From Gloeocapsa sp. PCC 7428 (GTDB lineage Bacteria > Cyanobacteriota > Cyanobacteriia > Cyanobacteriales > Chroococcidiopsidaceae): 64,000 bases of DNA. Location: positions 3,162,001-3,226,000 of the forward strand of contig NC_019745.1 in the NCBI RefSeq assembly GCF_000317555.1, in the 5' to 3' direction. Shown here one piece after another: positions 57,607 to 64,000 of the stretch. How positions within the stretch are numbered: position 1 is the first letter of the stretch; the number at the start of each line of letters is the position of its first letter. The position numbers and the translations under genes are program-made. The notes below the pieces were generated by a model, which worked only from the letters and a program-made list of their open reading frames with translations, ran no database searches and had not been told where the DNA came from.

Positions 57607-58635
57607 ATGAAAATACTCGTTACTGGTACTGAAGGGTATCTTGGCTCGCTATTGGCTCCTATGCTAATGGAAGCTGGACATGAAGTTATTGCCGTAGATA
57701 CTGGATTCTACAAAGCTGGTTGGCTATACAATGGCACTGACCTCACGGCAAAAACGCTCAACAAAGACATTCGCCAAATCACAATCGAAGACTTGCAAGG
57801 TGTAGAAGCCATCGTCCACATGGCAGAGTTGTCAAACGACCCCACCGGACAACTCGCACCGCATATCACCTACGAAATTAACCACAAAGGTTCAGTACGT
57901 TTAGCCGAACTCGCCAAAGCCGCAGGAGTGCGACGCTTTATGTATATGTCGTCATGCAGCGTGTACGGCGTTGCTACAGGCGTTGATGTCACCGAAGAAT
58001 CACCCGTCAATCCACAAACTGCCTATGCCGAGTGCAAAACGCTCGTTGAACGGGACGTGCAAGCACTTGCAGACGATGATTTTTCGCCTACCTTCATGCG
58101 CAATGCTACCGCGTTTGGTGCTTCGCCCAGAATGCGTTTTGATATCGTATTGAATAACCTCGCGGGGCTAGCGTGGACAACGAACGAAATCAAAATGACG
58201 AGTGATGGCACTCCTTGGCGTCCTTTAGTTCATGCACTTGATATTTGTCAGGCAATTATCTGTGCGGTAGAAGCACCGCGCGACATTGTGCATAACCAAA
58301 TTTTCAATGTTGGAGATACTGCACATAACTACCGCGTCAAAGAAATTGCAGAGATTATTGCAGATGTCTTTCCCAATTGCCAAGTGAGTTTTGGGGACAA
58401 TGGTGCCGACAACCGCAGCTACCGTGTTTCCTTCGAGAAAATCAACACTACACTACCAGGATTCAAATGCGAATGGGATGCTGTGCGTGGGGCACAACAA
58501 CTATATAACTTGTTTACTCAAATTGATATGTCAGAAGAAACCTTTTTATTCCGAGGTTTCACTCGCTTAAAACAATTGGAATACTTAATGCGCACGCAAC
58601 AAATCGATAAAGATTTCTATTGGAGAAAAGCATGA
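57607..58635 (+). CDS. NAD-dependent epimerase/dehydratase (extended SDR)
   Basis: 342 aa. Rossmann TGTEGYLGSLLAP near residue 8, VHMAELSNDPTGQ, MSSCSVYG with the Ser and the catalytic YAECK (YxxxK). The extended SDR fold indicates action on a nucleotide sugar. It does not look like RfbG (CDP-glucose 4,6-dehydratase). The C-terminal FTRLKQLEYLMRTQQIDKDF is typical of SDRs in exopolysaccharide clusters. Its stop overlaps the next gene by 4 bp. Confidence 0.9.
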   Translation: MKILVTGTEGYLGSLLAPMLMEAGHEVIAVDTGFYKAGWLYNGTDLTAKTLNKDIRQITIEDLQGVEAIVHMAELSNDPTGQLAPHITYEINHKGSVRLAELAKAAGVRRFMYMSSCSVYGVATGVDVTEESPVNPQTAYAECKTLVERDVQALADDDFSPTFMRNATAFGASPRMRFDIVLNNLAGLAWTTNEIKMTSDGTPWRPLVHALDICQAIICAVEAPRDIVHNQIFNVGDTAHNYRVKEIAEIIADVFPNCQVSFGDNGADNRSYRVSFEKINTTLPGFKCEWDAVRGAQQLYNLFTQIDMSEETFLFRGFTRLKQLEYLMRTQQIDKDFYWRKA

Positions 58636-59177
58636 GATTTATTGAAACCTCACTCAAAGGCGCATACATCATTGATTTAGAAGAAAAACCTGACCATCGT
58701 GGCTTCTTTGCCCGCACCTATTGCGCTGAAGAATTCGCCGCGCATGGACTCAAAGCCACCGTCGCCCAATGCAACTTATCGTTTAACCATTACAAAGGAA
58801 CACTGCGCGGAATGCACTATCAAGTCTTCCCTGCGTGTGAAACGAAACTTGTGCGTTGTATCGCTGGGGCAATTTATGACGTGATTGTCGATATGCGCCC
58901 CGACTCACCGACGTATTTGCAACATATCGGTGTCGAGTTAACTGCGCAAAATCGTCGCGCGTTGTATGTCCCAGAGATGTTTGCGCACGGATATCAAGCA
59001 CTCACGGATGGTGCGGAAGTTGTTTATCAGGTGGGCGAGTTTTACACTCCTGGGTATGAGCGCGGGTTGCGTTATGATGACCCTGTTTTAGCGATTGATT
59101 GGCCGTTACCTGTCAGTGAGATTTCTGCCAAAGATGCTTCTTGGGCTTTGTTGGAACAGACCGTTGTAGGAGTATAG
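58632..59177 (+). CDS. dTDP-4-dehydrorhamnose 3,5-epimerase family protein (RmlC-like cupin)
   Basis: 181 aa. RmlC double-stranded beta helix with DHRGFFARTYC, NHYKGTLRGMHYQ (catalytic His), FAHGYQALTDGAEVVYQVGEFYTP (catalytic Tyr) and YDDPVLAIDWPLP. The ATG at 58632 overlaps the SDR stop (ATGA), with GGAGAA upstream. An epimerase in an rfbF operon suggests that a CDP-sugar, not only a dTDP-sugar, is processed; this is inference. Confidence 0.9.
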   Translation: MRFIETSLKGAYIIDLEEKPDHRGFFARTYCAEEFAAHGLKATVAQCNLSFNHYKGTLRGMHYQVFPACETKLVRCIAGAIYDVIVDMRPDSPTYLQHIGVELTAQNRRALYVPEMFAHGYQALTDGAEVVYQVGEFYTPGYERGLRYDDPVLAIDWPLPVSEISAKDASWALLEQTVVGV

Positions 59178-59179
59178 AA

Positions 59180-60490
59180 ATGATAATAATTGATAAAGCA
59201 CTAAAAGAACGCGCAGCAGCAGGAAACCCAATTCGCGTCGGGATGATCGGCGCAGGCTTCATGGGTAGGGGGATTGCCAACCAAATCATCAACTCCGTCC
59301 CAGGAATGGAACTGGTAGCAATTGCCAACCGCAACATCGAAAAAGCAATTCGCGCCTACAGCGAAGCCGGAATTGACAACATCCACACTGTCAGCAGCAT
59401 CAATCAACTCGAAGACGCAATTCACACAAACCGCTACGCCGTCACCGATGATGCACTGCTACTATGTCAAGCCGACGGCATCGATGCGCTGATTGAAGTG
59501 ACTGGTGCAATCGAATTTGGCGCGCGCGTCGTCATGGAAGCGATCGCCCACCACAAACACGTGATTTTGATGAACGCCGAACTCGACGGCACAATCGGAC
59601 CAATCCTCAAAGTGTATGCGGACAAAGCCGGAGTCATTTTGAGTGCGTGCGATGGCGACCAACCTGGTGTCGAGATGAACTTGTATCGGTTCGTACAAAG
59701 CATTGGTTTACGACCACTATTGTGCGGCAACATTAAAGGATTGCAAGACCCATACCGCAACCCGACAACGCAAGCCGGATTTGCGCAACGCTGGGGACAA
59801 AACCCGACGATGGTCACAAGCTTTGCCGATGGCACGAAAATCTCGTTTGAACAAGCAATTGTCGCTAACGCCACGGGTATGAAGGTTGCACAGCGGGGAA
59901 TGTTGGGCTACAACTTCACGGGTCATGTGGATGAGATGACTTGCATGTACGACATCGACCAATTGCAAGAACTCGGCGGGATTGTCGATTACGTTGTCGG
60001 TGCGAAGCCAGGTCCTGGGGTGTTTGTGTTGGCAACGCACTCCGACCCGAAACAACGGCATTATCTCAATCTGTACAAATTAGGTGAAGGTCCGCTGTAT
60101 AGCTTCTATACTCCTTACCACTTGTGTCACTTTGAAGTACCGCTATCGGTGGCGCGCGCGGTGTTGTTTGGCGATCGCGTCTTATCACCACTTGCCGGTC
60201 CTGTGGTTGAGGTGGTGACGACCGCCAAGATTGACCTCAAAGCAGGGGAAACACTTGACGGCATTGGTGAGTATATGACGTATGGTCAGTGTGAGAATGC
60301 AGACGTTGTCCAAGCACAGCGCCTGTTACCGATGGGCTTAGCGGAAGGTTGTCGCTTGAAGCGCGATTTACCTAAGGACGCGGTCTTGACGTATGATGAT
60401 GTTGAATTGCCTCCAGGCCGTCTTTGTGACGAGTTGCGTGCCGAACAAGATGCCTTATTTGCTTCTCGTCTTCCTCTTGCTGTTGGTTAA
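59180..60490 (+). CDS. Homoserine-dehydrogenase-like oxidoreductase with SAF domain
   Basis: 436 aa. N-terminal NAD(P)-binding fold (RVGMIGAGFMGRGIANQI near residue 17), a central alpha/beta domain (ALIEVTGAIEFGARV, NAELDGTIGPILKVYADKAGV, DGDQPGVEMNLYRFV) and a C-terminal SAF domain (about residues 345-415, KIDLKAGETLDGIGEYMTYGQ). This arrangement occurs in several bacterial sugar-modification clusters with unknown substrate. The ATG at 59180 lies 2 nt after the RmlC-like stop. Last gene of the operon. Confidence 0.88.
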   Translation: MIIIDKALKERAAAGNPIRVGMIGAGFMGRGIANQIINSVPGMELVAIANRNIEKAIRAYSEAGIDNIHTVSSINQLEDAIHTNRYAVTDDALLLCQADGIDALIEVTGAIEFGARVVMEAIAHHKHVILMNAELDGTIGPILKVYADKAGVILSACDGDQPGVEMNLYRFVQSIGLRPLLCGNIKGLQDPYRNPTTQAGFAQRWGQNPTMVTSFADGTKISFEQAIVANATGMKVAQRGMLGYNFTGHVDEMTCMYDIDQLQELGGIVDYVVGAKPGPGVFVLATHSDPKQRHYLNLYKLGEGPLYSFYTPYHLCHFEVPLSVARAVLFGDRVLSPLAGPVVEVVTTAKIDLKAGETLDGIGEYMTYGQCENADVVQAQRLLPMGLAEGCRLKRDLPKDAVLTYDDVELPPGRLCDELRAEQDALFASRLPLAVG

Positions 60491-60693
60491 AACTAGAAAC
60501 TAAGTCAGCATAATAATTCCTGCATGAAGCAGTTAGTAACTTAAGTTACAGCTATCAAGCTTATATCACCATTCCTAGATTAATCACTGAAACTTCTGTG
60601 TAAAGTGTGCAAGGTTGCATAGTTAGCTCACCTAAATTCAGACTTCAGCCTCTGAGAAGCAGGAATTTGTGCGGGAAGTTTATTAAAAATTAC

Positions 60694-60724
60694 ATTCCAC
60701 GATACTAAATCGTGGAATTTTTTT
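60694..60724 (+). terminator. Rho-independent terminator after the CDP-sugar operon
   Basis: Perfect 10-bp stem ATTCCACGAT-ACTAA-ATCGTGGAAT (60694-60718) followed by a run of T (60718-60724). It lies 204 bp past the stop of the SAF gene; no gene is in between. Confidence 0.92.
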
Positions 60725-61246
60725 CATCAGTTTTTAAATTTTGAGAAAGTTTTAGTAAAGTACTGTTTACTTTAAGCTACTGCAAGTAATACACTACAAG
60801 GTTAGCTTGGCGTATATAAAATAGAAAACTTTCATTTTCTGGGACTTTATTTAAAATCAGTATCAACACATGAATACTAAGTCTCCAAGATGGAATTTTA
60901 CTAAGGTAAAAATACAGATTGTATAATGAGTTTTTAAGGTTCACTTTACACTTTCATTACAAAAATCCCACTTTCTAAAAAGAAAGTATGGAGAAAGTGT
61001 TGAAAAGTGTCCGTATTTTTAACATTCATATAACATAAAGACAAGAAGACAAAGTTTAAGTTCGTCATCAAAGTGTTAATCCATTTCCTGAAAGTCTGGC
61101 TAAAACATATCCCTACCAGTTAGACGTACAATTTTCACATACAAAAATGCAATGAGCTAAAGCCATAAATAATACGATTTAGTTTAGCTCTAATATTTGA
61201 TATTGAAACGACATAAGGCTGTTTAGGAACAGTAAAGGATTTTTCA
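60725..61246. other. AT-rich upstream region of the chain-length gene
   Basis: 522 bp without a convincing ORF. It includes a perfect 7-bp hairpin ACTTTCT-AAAA-AGAAAGT (60970-60987) with neighbouring GAAAGT/AAAGTGT half-motifs (to about 61008), a possible regulator site. The promoter of the 61247 gene must lie here. Confidence 0.45.
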
Positions 61247-62713
61247 ATGACTAAAGCTCTATCCTCGTACTCACTCTCAAAATCAACGAATAAAAATAAC
61301 CGCTGGTCGTATTATTTATTGATCGCTTTAATAGCAAATGCCGCTATTTGGGGGTCTGCATTGCTATTCGTTAAACTTAAAAACCCTGTATATACTAGCA
61401 CTTCTACAGCTACTCTACCGGAAACAAAATCAGCTGCCAATGTTAACCTACCAAATATTGGGCAAGCTTATTATGAAAACTCTTCACCCTATGCAAATAG
61501 CTCCATACAAGATCCAAGAGAAACTTACAAAATTATTGCTGAAAGTGAACCAGTATTAAGAGCAGCAGCAAGCCAGGTTAATCTGCCTTTAGAGGATTTT
61601 GGCAAACCCAGAGTTAAAATTGTACTGAATACAACTCTGATGACGTTTGACTTTAAAGGAGCAACACCAGAAGAAGCTAGAAATAAATCTCTAGCATTTC
61701 ACCAAGCATTTCAAACTAGACTCAATCAGCTAAGAGCAAAAGAAATTGCCCAACAGGACAAGGGCTTCCAAAGTACGCTCGATTCAGCAAAGCAAAAGCT
61801 ACAAGATGCACAACAAAAACTCTCAGCATTTAAAGCTAACTCTGGATTAGTATCTAATGAGCAGCTGAGAGATCTTTCTGCTAATATCGAACAATTAAGA
61901 AGACAAAAAGCAGAAGTTTCGGCGCAACAACAGCAGATTAGTTCTCGTGTAGGTCAATTATCAGCCAATTTAAATATATCTTCTCAACAAGCTGCGGATG
62001 CTTTTGCATTGCAATCTGACCAAATATTTCAGCAGAATTTAAAAGATTATAGTGATGCTAGTGCTTCTTTAACTTTACTTAACGCGAAATTTTTACCCGA
62101 TCATCCGACTGTAATTGAACAACAAGCAAAACGAGATGCATCGCGAACAGCTTTCTTATCTCGAAGTCAAGAGTTGTTGGGGCGATCTGTGGATGAGCAA
62201 GCAGTACAACAATATGCACTCAATCAAGCTAATTCTCAATCAGCACGGGAAGCACTCTTCCAAGGGTTAGTTGCATCACAAGCCGAACAACGAGGACTAA
62301 AAGCTCAAGCTCAAGAAATAGATAGACAAATTGCAATCCTTGAAAATAGGCTGAAAAATTTAGCACAAAATGAGTCTACTTTAGATGCTCTGAAGCGAGA
62401 CGTACAAATTGCAGAAGCAGTATTTTCTTCTACTCTAACTAAGCTTGATATTAGCCGAGCTAATGCATTTGGCTCCTACCCTCTCATTCAAATGCTCTCA
62501 GAACCCACGCTTGCAGAAAGTCCAAGTGGACCAAAACCAGAGTTAGTTTTGTTAGGTGCAGCGCTAGGCTCTCTATTTATTAATACTGGGATAACACTTC
62601 TTTATCTACGTAAACCTAAATCTAAAGCATTCAGAAAAGAGTTAGAAACACTTGAACTACAACAACCTGTTCTAGGTTTTAATGAGAGTAATATCAGCAG
62701 CCCTTTCCTATAA
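61247..62713 (+). CDS. Wzz/GumC-type polysaccharide chain-length or export protein
   Basis: 488 aa. N-terminal TM helix about residues 24-44 (YYLLIALIANAAIWGSALLF), a Wzz-like first periplasmic domain (NPVYTSTSTATLPE), a very long Gln/Ala-rich coiled coil (about 165-410), and a second TM helix about 440-458 (LVLLGAALGSLFINTGITLL). No C-terminal tyrosine kinase domain, so a separate kinase would be needed. It starts the second polysaccharide block. The tail includes a hydrophilic 30-residue cytoplasmic segment. Confidence 0.88.
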   Translation: MTKALSSYSLSKSTNKNNRWSYYLLIALIANAAIWGSALLFVKLKNPVYTSTSTATLPETKSAANVNLPNIGQAYYENSSPYANSSIQDPRETYKIIAESEPVLRAAASQVNLPLEDFGKPRVKIVLNTTLMTFDFKGATPEEARNKSLAFHQAFQTRLNQLRAKEIAQQDKGFQSTLDSAKQKLQDAQQKLSAFKANSGLVSNEQLRDLSANIEQLRRQKAEVSAQQQQISSRVGQLSANLNISSQQAADAFALQSDQIFQQNLKDYSDASASLTLLNAKFLPDHPTVIEQQAKRDASRTAFLSRSQELLGRSVDEQAVQQYALNQANSQSAREALFQGLVASQAEQRGLKAQAQEIDRQIAILENRLKNLAQNESTLDALKRDVQIAEAVFSSTLTKLDISRANAFGSYPLIQMLSEPTLAESPSGPKPELVLLGAALGSLFINTGITLLYLRKPKSKAFRKELETLELQQPVLGFNESNISSPFL

Positions 62714-62825
62714 AGCAAGTGCTTCTACTGCTTTTTGTTAATTGTAAAATTCTATAAAAAAGCAGCTTGAGGCAGGTAGATAGTATGAATTAGAACCTGC
62801 CCTGCTTTTAAGTTCAGTAGGAAAG

Positions 62826-63824
62826 ATGAAAAAACTTAAAAAGTACCTGGCTCTTTTTTTATTAAGTTATCTTTTGATTATAGGAACAATATTTATATGG
62901 TTTGATACTAAATCTTCGGCAGGATCATCTAATTGGCTGCATGTAGATGGCATACATATTAAAGATATACATAATAACAAAGTTGTTTTACGGGGTGTAT
63001 CACTTCCTGATTTAGCTCACTATGACTTTAGAGGTAAAATAGGAAAATCACCTGTTGAACTAATTGAACTGTTAACCGATCATAAACAAGGGTGGTATTC
63101 TACAGTAGTTAGATTGCCGGTCTATCCTATTTGGAAGTTAGGCTATAATTCCAATCCTAAACGGTATTATGAAAACTATATTAAGCCTGCTGTTGACAAG
63201 TGTGTAGAACGGAAAATTTATTGCATTATAGATTGGCACTATATAGATGACCCTACGAATTTAGATGCTGAAACACGTACTTTCTGGGCTGATATTGCCC
63301 CAAAGTATAAGAGTTATCCTAATGTGCTATTTGAAGTGTTTAATGAAAACTCAACTGATATGAGTTGGGCTGCCTGGAAAAATATTGTTCAACCTTGGGT
63401 TGACCTTATCCGTTCTTATGCTCCTAATAATTTAATTTTGGTAGGAGCACCGCATTATGCTCAACATCTATATGATGCTCCCAGCAATCCAATTAAAGGA
63501 AAAAATATTGTTTATGTAGGTCATATATATCCTGGTTTAGAACAAAAATTATGGGATAAATGGATTTTTAATGTAGCGGATAAAATTCCTCTATTTATTA
63601 CAGAGTGGGGATTCCGCAACGGTGCTGATTATCCTACGAGTGGAACAGTGACTAGTTTTGGCATTCCCCTAAAGAAGAAATTAGAAAAATATAATTTAAG
63701 TTGGACTTGTTGGGTTGCTGACCACTCTTGGCAGCCAGAAATGTTTGATAAAGATTGGAACCTGTTAGTTGGAGAAAACTATATGGGTGGGTTTGTTCAA
63801 GATTACCTGTTGAGTAAGAATTAA
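62826..63824 (+). CDS. Secreted glycoside hydrolase family 5 (cellulase-like)
   Basis: 332 aa. Signal anchor or peptide at residues 7-27 (YLALFLLSYLLIIGTIFIW), then a GH5 (beta/alpha)8 barrel: HVDGIHIKDIHNNKVVLRGVS, STVVRLPVYPIWK, IIDWHY, VLFEVFNENS (catalytic acid Glu after Asn), and LFITEWGFRNG (nucleophile Glu). Located in a polysaccharide export region, so it may trim or release the same polymer. The NEN sequence replaces the usual NEP, which is tolerated. Preceded by AGGAAAG 4 nt upstream of the ATG. Confidence 0.9.
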   Translation: MKKLKKYLALFLLSYLLIIGTIFIWFDTKSSAGSSNWLHVDGIHIKDIHNNKVVLRGVSLPDLAHYDFRGKIGKSPVELIELLTDHKQGWYSTVVRLPVYPIWKLGYNSNPKRYYENYIKPAVDKCVERKIYCIIDWHYIDDPTNLDAETRTFWADIAPKYKSYPNVLFEVFNENSTDMSWAAWKNIVQPWVDLIRSYAPNNLILVGAPHYAQHLYDAPSNPIKGKNIVYVGHIYPGLEQKLWDKWIFNVADKIPLFITEWGFRNGADYPTSGTVTSFGIPLKKKLEKYNLSWTCWVADHSWQPEMFDKDWNLLVGENYMGGFVQDYLLSKN

Positions 63825-63883
63825 GCAAGACAGAGCTTTTATTTCTTAAATTCTGTAAGTTCATTATGACTGGAAAGATATAA

Positions 63884-64000
63884 ATGAAACCCCTCAATTT
63901 TGAAGAAAAATTGGTTTGGTACACAATTATTGGCACTTATGGCTTATACATTTTCGGAGCACAGCCAATTGTCATACCTATAGTAGCTTGGATATTAGTA
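63884..64000 (+). CDS. Probable O-antigen polymerase/ligase-type membrane protein, N-terminus
   Basis: 39 residues visible before the window ends: MKPLNFEEKLVWYTIIGTY, GLYIFGAQPIVIPIVAWILV. The charged start followed by a paired hydrophobic segment resembles the N-terminus of Wzy/WaaL-type polymerases of cyanobacterial exopolysaccharide clusters. The context (chain-length protein, GH5) supports this. Only a fragment, so low certainty. Confidence 0.55.
   Translation, partial: MKPLNFEEKLVWYTIIGTYGLYIFGAQPIVIPIVAWILV

Overview
This window is cyanobacterial chromosome. The octamer GCGATCGC (HIP1) recurs throughout genes and spacers. There is a small photosystem II gene (psb30), two half-size GDT1-type transporter genes, DUF2808, SLH-porin and AMIN-TonB-receptor proteins, and spacers rich in heptanucleotide tandem repeats and small palindromic repeats. 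These point to a Nostocales/Chroococcidiopsidales-type genome; the species cannot be named from the sequence alone.

Layout. 1-11.9 kb: the 3' part of valS, a coiled-coil protein, an ABC1/UbiB kinase, recN, a PPC/beta-propeller protein, a DUF2808 protein, a small membrane protein, two tandem half-GDT1 genes, a YkgJ cysteine-cluster protein and psb30. 12.2-15.6 kb: a sugar O-acetyltransferase, a glyoxalase-fold protein and recJ. 16.4-21.4 kb: an overlapping hybrid histidine kinase / REC-PAS-GGDEF-EAL pair (c-di-GMP signalling), followed by about 1 kb of repeat-bearing spacer. 22.4-32.8 kb: sbcD, cysH, a glutaredoxin-like protein, murE, two sensor kinases with complementary lesions on either side of an ArsR-DUF2087 regulator, a YflT-type stress protein and bioF. 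32.9-44.5 kb: an ABC-2 exporter (ATPase plus permease) whose probable second permease lies 8.5 kb downstream. Between them is an accessory stretch with a decayed Uma2 gene, a PIN-domain toxin-antitoxin pair, decayed Rpn/DUF4351 remnants, a siderophore uptake block (lipoprotein, AMIN-TonB receptor, PchR-like regulator), an intact Uma2 gene and a pair of small hypotheticals. A GNAT gene broken by a palindrome and a 30-bp minisatellite follow. 44.9-55.3 kb: housekeeping genes (aldo/keto reductase, ribBA, argC, eno, gloA, SLH porin, clpB). 55.5-64 kb: a polysaccharide region. A tight five-gene operon (rfbF, lhgO-like, SDR, rmlC-like, SAF-domain oxidoreductase) ends at a clear terminator, and is followed by a Wzz-type chain-length protein, a secreted GH5 glycosidase and the start of a probable O-antigen polymerase/ligase.

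The most unusual signals are: (1) two kinases with related N-terminal modules, one lacking the phosphoacceptor His but keeping its ATPase boxes, the other keeping the His but lacking the G1 ATPase box; (2) a CDP-sugar operon without the expected CDP-glucose 4,6-dehydratase; (3) small palindromes and heptamer arrays that have entered coding sequence (GNAT, Uma2, Rpn remnant, valS, ArsR tail), including one repeat nested inside another; (4) a perfect 8-6-8 operator overlapping the translation start region of the ArsR gene.
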